From: CAVVAY01 sp963746465
GTDB lineage: Bacteria > Actinomycetota > Actinomycetes > JACCUZ01
Assembly (NCBI GenBank): GCA_963746465.1
Contig: CAVVAY010000013.1
Location: 124,001 to 188,000 of the forward strand
DNA length: 64,000 nt
Direction of reading: 5' to 3'
The number at the start of each line of letters is the position of its first letter. Position 1 is the first letter of the stretch. This document shows positions 34,188 through 43,986 of the stretch, one piece after another. The notes under the pieces were generated by a model, which saw only the letters and a list, made by a program, of their open reading frames with translations, did no database searches and was not told the DNA's origin. A program made the translations under genes and the position numbers.

Positions 34188-36815
34188 TCAGGACTCCGCG
34201 CCGTCCTGGGTGATGGTGTTGGTGCCGCGACCGCCGTCGAGCACGTCCACTCCCGGGCCACCGATCAGGACATCGTCACCGTTGGCCCCGGTGACGGTGT
34301 CGTTGCCGAACCCACCCAGCAGGACGTCGTCGCCGTTGGCACCGTCGACGACGTCGTCACCGGCACCCCCGCAGACCACGTCGTTGCCGTTGGCCCCGGT
34401 GATCCGGTCGTTGCCGCCCAGACCCATGATCACGTCGTTCTTGTTGGTGCCGGTGAGCGTCTCGGCGGCGTTGGTGCCCTTGATGGTGGGCAGCAGGCCG
34501 TTGCACCGCTCCTCGAGGTCGATCCCGAGCACCAGCGGGTCGTGGTCGCTCGACCGGAACTGGTCCGGCGCGTACAGCGCCGGGTCACCGGTGTACTGGT
34601 AGGCGAACGACTCGACGGAGTTGATGTTCCAGTGCGCCACGTCGGTGATCTTCGCGGTCACCGAAGCGGTGCCGAAGGCGTGGTCCAGCGACCCCGACAG
34701 CTCGTCGAACACGTAGCTGTAGCGGCTCGGGTCGAACCGCGAACCGAGGTCGGTGAAGCCCGCCTGGCGGAGCACCTCGACCGGGTCCTCCTGGGTGTAG
34801 GCGTTGAAGTCACCCAGCAGGAGGACGTCGTCGTCCCCGGTCGACGCCTTGAGGTCGTCCACGAACGAGGCCAGTGAAGCAGCCTGGCGCATCCGGTCGC
34901 CGTTCCACTCGCCCTGCCCGTCGCCAGCGTCGACGTTGTCGCCGGTCGGCGAGCCGGGGCTCTTGGACTTGAAGTGGTTGGCGACGACGGTGAACGTGTC
35001 GCCGTCCTTGACGAAGGTCTGCGCCTGCGGCTCGCGCGCGTTGAACCACACGTCCTCGTCCACCAGGCCGACCGGGTCACCGACCGGCTGCACGACGTCC
35101 TTGCGGTAGATGATCGCGCTGCGGATCACGTCCCGGTCGACCCCGTACAGTTCGTCCGGGAGCGGGACGTAGGCCCACCGGTCGGAACCGGCGAACGCGT
35201 TGAGCTTGCCGACCAGGTCGGCCAGTGCGCCGTCCGCGTTGCCCGGGCTGGCACCTGTCGAGTCGGTGTCCTCGATCTCCATGAGGGTCACAACGTCGAC
35301 GTCGAGGGCAGTGATCGCGGTCACGATCTTCGCCGACTGCTTGGCGAAGGCGGCCGGGCTGGTGGCACCACGGGCGTCGGGACCGGTCAGCGTGGTGAAG
35401 TAGTTGAGCACGTTGAACGCGCCCACCTGGACGTCGCCGCCGACCTCGTCGGGTGCAGCCACGGCCGGCCGGGTGTTCTGCGGCGCGAAGACGCCCTCGG
35501 GGGTGCCGTCGGCCGGCTGCAGCCGCCACTCGCCGAAGCCGTAGCCGAGGACGAGCTTCTCGGTGAAGGTGAGCTTGTCACCGACCCGCACCGGGGTGGT
35601 CGCCGACAGGTACGGCCGGTTGGTGGCGCTCCGGCTGGCGTCGGTCCCGTCGTCGAGCAGGATCTTGCGGAGCGCGTTGTCCGCGGCGACCGCTGCTGCC
35701 GCCGCCGTGCCGGGGCGAGCCACCTCGGTCGGCTGCACCAGCAGGCCACCCTGGGAGAGCGTCAGCTCCCCGAACCGGGTGAGCGCGAAGACCTCGCTGA
35801 CCACCAGCGTGTCCACCGGCGAGACGAGCATGCCCTCGTAGGGCTCACGCTGAGCGTTGGTAGCCGGCAGGTCGAGCGCAGCGGCCGCCGGGAGATTGGC
35901 TGCGGAGCCGTCTTGGCAGACCGCGACGTCGCGCTGGGAGACGATCTGGGTCTGGCCGAAGTCCTCGCCGGCCCCACCGTCGACGGCGACCGTGTCGCCC
36001 AGGTCGACCGCGATGGGGCTGCGCACGAAGATCCCGTCGGAGGTGGCCGGGTTCCCGTCACCGTCGGCGTCCTGCAGGTAGAAACCGCCGAGGCCGGGGA
36101 CGTCGCCCACCACCACGCCGCGCACCCGGACCTGGCCGGTCACTGCCGCGGACGGCCCGGTGCCCTGGATCTGGCCGATCTCGTGGGTCGGGGTCTCCTC
36201 GCACGGCTTGGCCGGCGGCGGCTCCGCGGCCAGCGGCGGGTTGACGGCACCCTTGGTGTTCGCGCCCTCTGCCTGCCACACGTAGGTGTCCGTGGTCGGG
36301 CTGTAGCGCTTGGACAGGCTGTTGCCGACCGGGCCGGACCCGGCCTCCGTGACACCGATGTCCGTGCTCGTCGTGCCGACGGCAGCCCCGTTGGTGGCCG
36401 TCATGGGGCCTTCGTAGGAGAGGAACTCGGCCACCGAGCCGTCCGGTCGGACGAGGGCGAGCCCGTCCGGGGAACCGTTCTGCAGCCCGTCGCTTGCCGG
36501 GTAGTCGATGACTGCCACCGTCGCAGCGGTGGACGACCCGACCGCGGGCAGCGGCTCACGAGACACGGCTCCGTAGGTGGCGCCGCCGTTGCCGTTGTAG
36601 CGCACGACCTTCCAGCCCGCGCTGGTGGCCCCGGCCGGGACCTGCACCTCGACGAATTCTCCGATGTCGTCGGAGACGTTGTCGTAGTGGAACTCGGAGA
36701 TGAACGGGGCGGTGGGCTCGGCGGCGGTGGCCGCAGGAGCCGCGACGAGCGTGCCGGCGGCGGTGGCCACGGCGACGCAGGCTGCGCTCAGCGCAGAGGT
36801 TCTGGTCAGACGCAC
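34188..36815 (-). CDS. Secreted ExeM/NucH-type endonuclease with C-terminal RTX repeats
   Basis: 875 residues. Residues 1-32 are a signal peptide. A lamin-tail domain follows (FISEFHYDNVSDDIGEFVEV to about 150), then an OB-fold (VTGQVRVRGVVVGDVPGLGGFYLQDADGDG, about 215-310). The endonuclease/exonuclease/phosphatase domain (about 455-760) has FNVLNYF, VVTLMEIED, VANHFKSKS, LLLGDFNAYTQEDP and FRSSDHDPLVL, all expected metal and catalytic residues. The end is four to five calcium-binding GGxGxDx repeats (LGGNDRITGANGNDVVCGGAG and similar). The enzyme degrades extracellular DNA for phosphate or biofilm control. RTX in a Sec-exported protein with no type I secretion genes nearby is typical for actinomycetes. 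Confidence 0.92.
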   Translation of the reverse strand: MRLTRTSALSAACVAVATAAGTLVAAPAATAAEPTAPFISEFHYDNVSDDIGEFVEVQVPAGATSAGWKVVRYNGNGGATYGAVSREPLPAVGSSTAATVAVIDYPASDGLQNGSPDGLALVRPDGSVAEFLSYEGPMTATNGAAVGTTSTDIGVTEAGSGPVGNSLSKRYSPTTDTYVWQAEGANTKGAVNPPLAAEPPPAKPCEETPTHEIGQIQGTGPSAAVTGQVRVRGVVVGDVPGLGGFYLQDADGDGNPATSDGIFVRSPIAVDLGDTVAVDGGAGEDFGQTQIVSQRDVAVCQDGSAANLPAAAALDLPATNAQREPYEGMLVSPVDTLVVSEVFALTRFGELTLSQGGLLVQPTEVARPGTAAAAAVAADNALRKILLDDGTDASRSATNRPYLSATTPVRVGDKLTFTEKLVLGYGFGEWRLQPADGTPEGVFAPQNTRPAVAAPDEVGGDVQVGAFNVLNYFTTLTGPDARGATSPAAFAKQSAKIVTAITALDVDVVTLMEIEDTDSTGASPGNADGALADLVGKLNAFAGSDRWAYVPLPDELYGVDRDVIRSAIIYRKDVVQPVGDPVGLVDEDVWFNAREPQAQTFVKDGDTFTVVANHFKSKSPGSPTGDNVDAGDGQGEWNGDRMRQAASLASFVDDLKASTGDDDVLLLGDFNAYTQEDPVEVLRQAGFTDLGSRFDPSRYSYVFDELSGSLDHAFGTASVTAKITDVAHWNINSVESFAYQYTGDPALYAPDQFRSSDHDPLVLGIDLEERCNGLLPTIKGTNAAETLTGTNKNDVIMGLGGNDRITGANGNDVVCGGAGDDVVDGANGDDVLLGGFGNDTVTGANGDDVLIGGPGVDVLDGGRGTNTITQDGAES

Positions 36816-36945
36816 AGAAGGAGTCCTTCTTCAAAAGGTGAGTGGGTTGGGCGGAACCCTAGACGCGAAAGTGCGCCCTGGGGAGGTCTAAACGCCACAA
36901 ATCGGTCTCGCGACCGCCCACTGGGGTAGTGGCGCTACAACCCGG

Positions 36946-38925
36946 TCACTCTGCGTCAGCAGCCGCCAGCCGTCGCAGCGCGCCGATCGCCACCTCGTGG
37001 TCGGTGGTGGGCCAGAACGGCGGCAGCGAGGCCCGCAGGAACCCGGCGTACCGTGCCGTCGCCAGCCTCGAGTCGAGCACCGCGACCACGCCACGGTCCG
37101 AGCTGCGCCGCACCAGCCGACCGGCGCCCTGGGCCAGCCGCAGCGCCGCGTGCGCCGCCGAGACGGTCAGAAACCCGTTCCCGCCCGCGTCGGCCACCGC
37201 CTGGGCCCGGGCCGCCATCAGCGGGTCGTCCGGCCGGGGGAACGGGATCCGGTCGATCACCACCAGGCGGCAGGCGTCGCCGGGGACGTCCACGCCCTGC
37301 CAGAGCGACAGCGTGCCGAACAGGCAGGTCGGCTCGTCGGCCGCGAACGCCGCGACGAGGGCGGCGGTGCGCTCTTCCCCCTGGCAGAGCAGGGGGACGT
37401 CCAGGCGCTCGCGCATCGCGGCGGCCGCGGCCTCGGCGGCCCGCATCGAGGAGAACAGCCCGAGGGTGCGTCCGCCGGCCGCTTCGACGAGCGCGGCGAG
37501 CTCGTCCAGGGTTGCCTCCGACGTGCCGTCCCGCCCGGGCGGCGGCAGTCGCCGCGCGACGTAGAGGATCGCCTGCCGGGGGTAGTCGAACGGCGACCCC
37601 ACGTCCAGCCCGGTCCAGTCCGGCGCGTCCTCGCCGGTGAGCCCGACCTGCCGCGCGACGGCGTCGAAGCTGCCGCCGACCTCCAGCGTGGCACTGGTGA
37701 GCACCACCGAGCGCCCGCCGAACAACGCCTCGCGGAGCAGCCCGTTGACCGACAGCGGCGCGACCCGCAGCACGGCGCCGCGCCGCTGGTCGCGGGAGAT
37801 CCAGGCCACGTCGTAGGGCAGGTGGTCGGCGATGCGTTCGGCCGTGTCGTGCACCGAGCCGACGGCGGCGTGCGCCACCTTGCGCGCGCCGTCGTCGGCC
37901 TGCTTGGCCCGGGACAGCTCGGAGAGGATGTCGCGCGCCGCGTCGCGGACCAGCGCCACCGCGGTGGCGAGCTGCTCGGGCAGCGCGACGAGCCGCCCCT
38001 CGGGCAGCGTCTCGAGTGCTGCCTCGAGCGCCTCGGCCGCGTCGGTGAGGTCCTCGCTCCCCTCGACGAGACGGCGCGCCTGCCGGGCTGCCCGCTCGGC
38101 CATCGGTGCGGTCAGCTCGTCGGTGGCCACCCCGGTGACCCGGTCGACCAGCTCGTGCGCCTCATCGACGACCACGGCGTCGTGCTCGGGCAGCAACGAG
38201 AAGCTCTCCAGGGCGTCGATGGCCAGCATCGCGTGGTTGGTCACCACGATCTCGACCTCGGCGGCCCGGTTGCGGGACAGCTCGGCGAAGCACTCGGCGC
38301 CGTAGGGGCATTTGGCCGCGCCGAGGCACTCCCGCGCGGTGACGCTGACCTGGCGCCAAGCCCGGTCCGAGACCCCCGGGTCGAGCTCGTCGCGGTCGCC
38401 GGTCTCGGTCTCGTCGGACCAGCCGCGCAGCCGGACCACGTCACGGCCCAGCGCCGTCGTCGGTGACGGGTCGAACAGCGCGTCGCCCTCGTCGTCCGGC
38501 ATGCCGCCGTGCACCTTGTTGCGGCACAGGTAGTTGGACCGGCCCTTGAGGATCGCGTACGTCGGTCGCCGGCCCAGCAACGGCTCGACGGCGTCGACCA
38601 GCGCCGGCAGGTCGCGGTCGACGACCTGGTTCTGCAGGGCGATGGTGGCCGTGGCCACCACCACCGGCCCGCCGTGCAGCAGCGCGGGGACCAGGTAGGC
38701 CAGCGACTTGCCGGTGCCGGTACCTGCCTGGACGAGCAGGTGGCTGCCGTCGGTCATCGCGGCCGCGACCGCCTCGGCCATCTGCACCTGGCCGGGCCGC
38801 TCGCTGCCGCCGATGCCGGCGACCGCCGTAGCCAGAAGCTCACCGACCGAGGGCTGGTCCGCGGCGTCGGCGGCAACGGCGTCGGCATCGGCTGCGTCGG
38901 CGGTCTCCGAGCGGGCGGCGGTCAC
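36946..38925 (-). CDS. DinG/XPD-type ATP-dependent DNA helicase
   Basis: 659 residues. Walker A is LVQAGTGTGKSLAYLVPAL (residues about 66-80); DEAH sits in HDAVVVDEAHELVDR. Four Cys characteristic of the iron-sulfur cluster of XPD/DinG proteins are present: YLCRNK, ARECLGAAKCPYGAECFAE. Late motifs include LGLFSSMRAAEAAAAAM, SLWQGVDVPGD and RLAQGAGRLVRRSSDRG. It unwinds DNA 5' to 3' and is often linked to repair or R-loop clearance. The first 25 residues are Ala/Asp-rich. No SOS box is seen upstream. Confidence 0.93.
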   Translation of the reverse strand: MTAARSETADAADADAVAADAADQPSVGELLATAVAGIGGSERPGQVQMAEAVAAAMTDGSHLLVQAGTGTGKSLAYLVPALLHGGPVVVATATIALQNQVVDRDLPALVDAVEPLLGRRPTYAILKGRSNYLCRNKVHGGMPDDEGDALFDPSPTTALGRDVVRLRGWSDETETGDRDELDPGVSDRAWRQVSVTARECLGAAKCPYGAECFAELSRNRAAEVEIVVTNHAMLAIDALESFSLLPEHDAVVVDEAHELVDRVTGVATDELTAPMAERAARQARRLVEGSEDLTDAAEALEAALETLPEGRLVALPEQLATAVALVRDAARDILSELSRAKQADDGARKVAHAAVGSVHDTAERIADHLPYDVAWISRDQRRGAVLRVAPLSVNGLLREALFGGRSVVLTSATLEVGGSFDAVARQVGLTGEDAPDWTGLDVGSPFDYPRQAILYVARRLPPPGRDGTSEATLDELAALVEAAGGRTLGLFSSMRAAEAAAAAMRERLDVPLLCQGEERTAALVAAFAADEPTCLFGTLSLWQGVDVPGDACRLVVIDRIPFPRPDDPLMAARAQAVADAGGNGFLTVSAAHAALRLAQGAGRLVRRSSDRGVVAVLDSRLATARYAGFLRASLPPFWPTTDHEVAIGALRRLAAADAE

Positions 38926-38990
38926 CGACCGAGGCTAGTGCGGCCGGCCGACGGCCCGGCAGACCGCCTGTGCACGACCCGCTCGTCTGG

Positions 38991-40457
38991 TCAGCGGGTG
39001 GGGGTGACGACGTACGGCGCGAGCTCGGCGGCCAGCGCCGGGTTGACCAGCGCCCGCACCCGGGTGCCCTCGGCGCGGTGCTCCTGCTCGAGCAGCTCCC
39101 CGTCGTCGTGCACCCGCGAGACCAAGTCACCCCGGTCGTAGGGGACGACGACGTCGACCTGGACCGACGGGCGCGGCAGCTCGCGGGCGATCACCTGACG
39201 CAGCTCGTCGATGCCCCGCCCGGTGCGGGCCGACACGACGATGCTGTGCTTCTCGCGGCGACGCAGCCGGTCGATCACCAGCGGGTCGGCCAGGTCGGCC
39301 TTGTTGATGACGACGAGCTCCGGGACGTTCTGCGCGTCGACGTCGGAGAGCACCTCGCGCACAGCTGCGAGCTGCGCCTCCGGGTCGGCGTCCGAGCCGT
39401 CGACGACGTGCAGGATCAGGTCGGCGTCGGCGACCTCCTCCAGCGTCGAGCGGAACGCCTCGACCAGCTGGTGCGGCAGGTGCCGGACGAAGCCGACCGT
39501 GTCCGCCAGCGTGTAGGTGCGGCCGTCCGGGGTCTCGGCGCGCCGCACGGTCGGGTCGAGGGTGGCGAACAAGGCGTTCTCGACCAGCACGCCCGCGCCG
39601 GTCAGCCGGTTGAGCAGCGAGGACTTCCCGGCGTTGGTGTAGCCGGCGATGGCCACCGAGGGCACCTCGTGACGCCGTCTCTCCTGGCGCTTGGTGTCGC
39701 GGGCGGTCTTCATCTCGCGGATCTCGCGGCGCAGCTTGGCCATCTTGGTGCGGATCCGGCGGCGGTCCGTCTCGATCTTGGTCTCACCGGGGCCGCGGGT
39801 GCCCACGCCGCCCTCGCCCGAGCCACCGGCACCACCGGCCTGCCGGGACATCGACTCGCCCCAGCCGCGCAGCCTCGGCAGCATGTACTCCATCTGGGCC
39901 AGCGAGACCTGCGCCTTGCCCTCGCGGCTGCTGGCGTGCTGGGCGAAGATGTCCAGGATCAGCGCGGTCCGGTCGACGACCTTGACCTTGACCACGGCCT
40001 CGAGCTGGCTGAGCTGTCCCGGCGTGAGCTCGCCGTCGGCGATGACCGTGTCGGCACCGGTGGCGACGACGAGGTCGCGCAGCTCGCGCGCCTTTCCGGA
40101 GCCGATGAACGTCGCGGCGTCGGGCTTGTCCCGGCGCTGGATCAGGGCTTCGAGCACCTGCGAGCCGGCCGTCTCGGCCAGCGCCGCCAGCTCGGCCAGC
40201 GAGTTCTCGGCGTCCTGCGAGGAGCCCTCGGTCCAGACCCCGATCAGCACCACCCGCTCGAGGCGCAGCTGCCGGTACTCGACCTCGGTGACGTCCTCGA
40301 GCTCGGTCGACAGCCCGGCTACCCGGCGCAGCGCCTGCCGGTCGGCGAGGTCGTACTGCTCACCGTCGTGGTCGCGGGGATCGGTCTCGTAGAGCGGGGC
40401 GGCGGGGTCAGAGGCCGGCGCCGCCATGTCGTGGTCGTCGTCGAAAGCAGAAGTCAT
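38991..40457 (-). CDS. hflX: Ribosome-associated GTPase HflX
   Basis: 488 residues from ATG 40455-40457, with CTGGAG upstream; the frame remains open above but is non-coding in character. The HflX N-terminal domain (ERVVLIGVWTEGSSQDAEN, DTVIADGELTPGQLSQLE) and the signature GGRGPGE-like loop (GTRGPGETKIETDRRRI) precede the G domain: G1 GYTNAGKSSLLNRLTGA, G3 DTVGFVRHLPH, G4 VINKADLAD. HflX splits stalled ribosomes, especially after heat or antibiotic stress. It follows dapF in the conserved leftward series. Confidence 0.95.
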   Translation of the reverse strand: MTSAFDDDHDMAAPASDPAAPLYETDPRDHDGEQYDLADRQALRRVAGLSTELEDVTEVEYRQLRLERVVLIGVWTEGSSQDAENSLAELAALAETAGSQVLEALIQRRDKPDAATFIGSGKARELRDLVVATGADTVIADGELTPGQLSQLEAVVKVKVVDRTALILDIFAQHASSREGKAQVSLAQMEYMLPRLRGWGESMSRQAGGAGGSGEGGVGTRGPGETKIETDRRRIRTKMAKLRREIREMKTARDTKRQERRRHEVPSVAIAGYTNAGKSSLLNRLTGAGVLVENALFATLDPTVRRAETPDGRTYTLADTVGFVRHLPHQLVEAFRSTLEEVADADLILHVVDGSDADPEAQLAAVREVLSDVDAQNVPELVVINKADLADPLVIDRLRRREKHSIVVSARTGRGIDELRQVIARELPRPSVQVDVVVPYDRGDLVSRVHDDGELLEQEHRAEGTRVRALVNPALAAELAPYVVTPTR

Positions 40458-40518
40458 CGTGCTCCAGGGTGACACGGGACCCAGCGCCCCGTCTTGGTAG
40501 ATAACGCCCGGGTGCCGC

Positions 40519-41265
40519 TCAGGCTTCCGGGCGGGCGGCAGCCGCAGCAGCACCGAGCAGCCGGAGCAGGTCGTCCCGCTCACTCCCGTCGAGCACGGCG
40601 TACGCCGGGCCGACCTGGGCATCGGTCGCCTCCTCGGCGCGGGCGAGCAGGGCCTCCAGCTCGTCGGTCACCTCGGGCAGCGGGTCCGGCCAGCCGAAGA
40701 AGGTCGCGTTGGCCGGCCCGCCGGCGCCGGCGACGACCGCCTGCAGTGGGCGCAGGCCGACGCTGCGGACCGCCCCGAGGTGGGCATCCCCGCGGTGCTC
40801 GCGCAGGACGTGCAGCAGCTGGACGACCCGGCCGGGTGCGTCGTCGGGCAGCGGCTGGGCCCGCCAGGCGGCGAACAGCAGCCAGCCGGCCGGGTCGGCA
40901 GCGCTGACGACCTGTTCGAGCAGGTCGGCGAGCCGGTCGGCCTCGGCCAGGCCGGCGTACCTGTTCCGGCCCCAGGCCCGGCACACCTCGACGTACCGCG
41001 CGACGGTGTCGGACACGGGCGCGACTGCTCGGCCGCCCTCCCAGGCAGAGCGGACGAGGTCGGGGTGGTGGAAGCCGAGCGCGGCCTGCACGACATCGGT
41101 GCTCACGTCGCCGAGCACACCGGCCCGGCCGGTGACGTACAGCTGCCAGCCGCGGTAGCCGCCGTCCTTGCCGGCCGCCTTGGCCTGCGACGAGATCATG
41201 AACGCGCCGCCGAGCCCGGTCACCACCGGCTTGGCGGCCGCGGCGGTGGCGACGCCGTCGGTCAC
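40519..41265 (-). CDS. SCO6745-like protein coupled to dapF
   Basis: 248 residues. GTG 41263-41265 overlaps the TGA of dapF (GTGA), so translation is probably coupled. The sequence has a helix-rich N-terminal half (GLGGAFMISSQAKAA, YRGWQLYVTGRAGVLGDVSTDVVQAALGFHHPDLVR) and a later helical domain with AWGRNRYAGLAEADRLADLLEQVV. The pattern, including the F-H-P motif, resembles the actinobacterial SCO6745 family of unknown function. I am fairly sure it is a real gene and less sure of the family name. Confidence 0.75.
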   Translation of the reverse strand: MTDGVATAAAAKPVVTGLGGAFMISSQAKAAGKDGGYRGWQLYVTGRAGVLGDVSTDVVQAALGFHHPDLVRSAWEGGRAVAPVSDTVARYVEVCRAWGRNRYAGLAEADRLADLLEQVVSAADPAGWLLFAAWRAQPLPDDAPGRVVQLLHVLREHRGDAHLGAVRSVGLRPLQAVVAGAGGPANATFFGWPDPLPEVTDELEALLARAEEATDAQVGPAYAVLDGSERDDLLRLLGAAAAAARPEA

Positions 41266-42083
41266 AGGTCGACCTGGCCGGTGGCCACGAGCACGGCCGG
41301 CCCGGTGAGCTCGAGGTGGCCGTCGGCCCGCTCGGTCACCGACAGGCGGCCGCCCGGGACGTCCACGACGTACGTCGCCCCGGGGCCGGCGCCGTCGGCA
41401 CGGGCGGCTGCGACCATCGCGGCACAGGCGCCGGTGCCGCAGGAGCGGGTCTCGCCGACGCCGCGTTCGTGCACCCGCATCGCGACGTGCTGGTCGCCCC
41501 GGCGGACGACGAACTCGACGTTGACGCCGTCGGGGAACGGCGGCTCCACCACCGGAGCGGCCCGCAGCTCGCCGGCGTCGGTGAGGGCGTCGACGAACAC
41601 GACGGCGTGCGGGTTGCCCGTCGTCACCTCGACGGCCGGCCAGGCGTGCTCGCCGACGACGACCTTGCGATCGGTGCCGGGCAGTGTGGCCGGCCCCATG
41701 TCGACGGTGACGTCGCCCGCGGCTGCCAGCCGCACCTGCTTCACGCCGTCCCGGGTGAGCACGGCGATCTCACCGGCGGGTTCCAGGCCTTCGTCGACCA
41801 GGTAGCGCGCGAACACCCGGATCCCGTTGCCGCACATCTCGGCCAGCGAGCCGTCGGCGTTGCGGTAGTCCATGAACCACCGCGCATCATCAGCGCCGGG
41901 GAGCGCGCGGGCCTCGTCGTCGGCTTCGGTGCGCACGACGCGCAGCACGCCGTCGGCACCCACGCCGGCCCGGCGGTCGCAGAGCCGGCCGACGAGCTCC
42001 GCCGTCAGGTCGAGCGCGCCGTCGGCGTCGGGCAGCAGCACGAAGTCGTTCTCGGTGCCGTGGCCCTTGACGAAAGGGATCAC
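41262..42083 (-). CDS. dapF: Diaminopimelate epimerase
   Basis: 273 residues. It converts LL- to meso-diaminopimelate, for lysine and for peptidoglycan cross-links. The two catalytic cysteines are in the expected places: AEMCGNGIRVFARYL (first half) and ETRSCGTGACAAMV (second half). The start MIPFVKGHGTENDFVLLP is standard (K-x-H/M-G-x-x-N-D). It overlaps the SCO6745-like gene by 4 nt and sits between miaA and hflX as in many actinobacteria, although two unrelated genes separate it from miaA here. Confidence 0.96.
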   Translation of the reverse strand: MIPFVKGHGTENDFVLLPDADGALDLTAELVGRLCDRRAGVGADGVLRVVRTEADDEARALPGADDARWFMDYRNADGSLAEMCGNGIRVFARYLVDEGLEPAGEIAVLTRDGVKQVRLAAAGDVTVDMGPATLPGTDRKVVVGEHAWPAVEVTTGNPHAVVFVDALTDAGELRAAPVVEPPFPDGVNVEFVVRRGDQHVAMRVHERGVGETRSCGTGACAAMVAAARADGAGPGATYVVDVPGGRLSVTERADGHLELTGPAVLVATGQVDL

Positions 42084-42176
42084 GCCACCAGCCTACGTGC
42101 GGCGCGCCGATGAGAAACCGGCGCCGGGACCGTCTTAACGGCAGCAACCAACGCAGCGACGACGAGGAGCAGCTCG

Positions 42177-43007
42177 ATGACCACCGACTGGACCACCGAC
42201 ACCCATGGCACCGGCAGCTACGTCGAGGTCAACGGCATCAACCTGTACGTCGAGACACATGGGGCCGGCCGGCCCCTGATCCTGCTGCACGGCGGCCTCG
42301 GGTCCGGCGAGATGTTCGGGCCGGTGCTGGCGATGCTCGCCGAGACCCACCAGGTGATCGTCCCCGACCTCCAGGGGCACGGCCGGACCGCCGACATCGA
42401 CCGGCCGATCGACCTCGAGCACATGGCCGACGACGTCGCGGCGCTGATCGACCACCTCCGGCTCGACCAGCCCGACATCGTCGGCTACTCGCTCGGCGGC
42501 GGTGTCGCCTTCCGGACCGCCGTGAAGTACCCGCACCAGGTGCGCAAGCTGGTGGTGGCGTCGGCGTACTTCCGCTCGGACGCTCCCGACCCCGCGATCC
42601 TGGCGCAGCAGGGCCAGGTGAACGCGGCCGCCGCGGAGTTCATGAAGGACACCCCGATGTACCAGCTCTACCAGCGCATCGCGCCGCGGCCGGAGGACTT
42701 CGGCCGGCTGCTGGACAAGATCGGCGCGTACATGGCGCAGCCGTTCGACTTCACCGAGGACCTCCGCGGCATCCAGGTGCCGACGATGCTGGTCTGCGCC
42801 GACTCCGACATGGCGCCGCCGCGCCACCTCGTCGAGATGTTCACGCTGCTCGACGGCGGACTGCGGGACGGCGGCTGGATGGGTGAGAACCGGCCCAAGG
42901 GCGGACACGCTCTCGCGATCCTGCCCGGCCTGACGCACTACAACAGCTTCAGCTCGCCGCTGTTCGCCGCGACTACTCTCGACTTCCTCGACGCGCAGCC
43001 GGGCTGA
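42177..43007 (+). CDS. Alpha/beta hydrolase
   Basis: 276 residues from ATG 42177 with GAGGAG upstream. The fold shows LILLHGGLGSGEMF (oxyanion loop), IVPDLQGHGRTAD, nucleophile elbow VGYSLGGGVAF, Asp in CADSDMAPPRHL and a late His (GLTHYNSFSSP). It resembles actinomycete perhydrolase/lactonase-like esterases. Substrate unknown. Its 3' end overlaps the convergent phosphotransferase gene by 35 bp. Confidence 0.9.
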   Translation: MTTDWTTDTHGTGSYVEVNGINLYVETHGAGRPLILLHGGLGSGEMFGPVLAMLAETHQVIVPDLQGHGRTADIDRPIDLEHMADDVAALIDHLRLDQPDIVGYSLGGGVAFRTAVKYPHQVRKLVVASAYFRSDAPDPAILAQQGQVNAAAAEFMKDTPMYQLYQRIAPRPEDFGRLLDKIGAYMAQPFDFTEDLRGIQVPTMLVCADSDMAPPRHLVEMFTLLDGGLRDGGWMGENRPKGGHALAILPGLTHYNSFSSPLFAATTLDFLDAQPG

Positions 43008-43947
43008 ACGACTCGCGCACCGTTTCCAGCAGGTCGTCGAGCAGCGCGCGGGTGTGCGGTTCGTCGAGGACCTCAGCGATCCACCCGGCCGCGTCGGCCG
43101 GGTCCGGGGATCGCGGGTTGGGCGCCAGCCAGTCGGTCGCCGCCATCTCGGTGATGTGCCCGAGCTGGGCGATGAGCATGGAGAAGTGTCCGCGTCGGGT
43201 CACCGTTGCCGGTCCGCCGGCTTCCCGGTAGGCGTCGGCGAGCGCGCGGGCCCGACCGGTGTCGCCGCGAGCGAACTCGAAGAGCAGGCAGCCGAGCTCC
43301 TGGCTCGGATCGGCCGGGCCGCTGTTCTCCCAGTCGATGACGCACACTCCCCCTGCGGCGGTCGGCAGCACGTTGTCGGCCCACAGGTCGCGGTGGCACA
43401 CCCGGAGGGTCTGCGGCGGCTCCAGCCAGGACTCCAGCGCCACCAGCTCGTCGCGGACGACAGCCAACCGGCCGGCGAAGGGTGCTCCCGCCGCCCGCAG
43501 CTGCCCGACCAGCTCGTCCCAGCGCTCGGCGCCGACCGGCTCGACGTACCAGGGGTCGACCGCGCCGTGGTGCGGGACGGGCAGCTGGTGCAGAGCAGCG
43601 ACGAGACTGCCGACCAGAGCCGGGTCGAGCCGGGCGTCGGGAGCGAGCAGGTCCACCCACTCGTACACCCTGACCTGCCGGCCGTCCAGGTCGGCGAGCA
43701 CTGATCCGTCGGTCGTGCGCCGCACCTGCGGTGTCGGGACACCCGCGGCGTGGGCGGCCTCCTGGAACAGCGTCGCCGCCCGCACGACGTCCTCGCTCGA
43801 CTCGTCGAACGGGACCTTGACCGCCCAGCTGCCGGCCGCGCTCTCCAGCCGCCACACCTCGCCCTGTTTCCCCCGTGCCACCGGCCCGTCCGACAGCCGC
43901 GCACCGCCACCGAGGCCGAAGCGTCCAGCGAGCTCTGCGGCATCCAC
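42973..43947 (-). CDS. Aminoglycoside phosphotransferase-like kinase (APH fold)
   Basis: 324 residues from GTG 43945-43947, chosen because CTGGAG lies about 8 nt upstream; a GTG at 43965 would add six residues. The kinase fold shows the Brenner-type catalytic loop LRVCHRDLWADNVL (H-x-D-x-x-x-x-N) and the metal Asp in GVCVIDWENSGPADP. The N-lobe Lys is in SWAVKVPFDES. Such proteins phosphorylate sugars, choline-like alcohols or drugs; no resistance context is present. The tail overlaps the convergent hydrolase by 35 bp. Confidence 0.85.
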   Translation of the reverse strand: MDAAELAGRFGLGGGARLSDGPVARGKQGEVWRLESAAGSWAVKVPFDESSEDVVRAATLFQEAAHAAGVPTPQVRRTTDGSVLADLDGRQVRVYEWVDLLAPDARLDPALVGSLVAALHQLPVPHHGAVDPWYVEPVGAERWDELVGQLRAAGAPFAGRLAVVRDELVALESWLEPPQTLRVCHRDLWADNVLPTAAGGVCVIDWENSGPADPSQELGCLLFEFARGDTGRARALADAYREAGGPATVTRRGHFSMLIAQLGHITEMAATDWLAPNPRSPDPADAAGWIAEVLDEPHTRALLDDLLETVRESFSPAARRGSRE

Positions 43948-43986
43948 CGGGCAACTCCAGCACACCTGCGGAGTCGGCGTGAGCGC

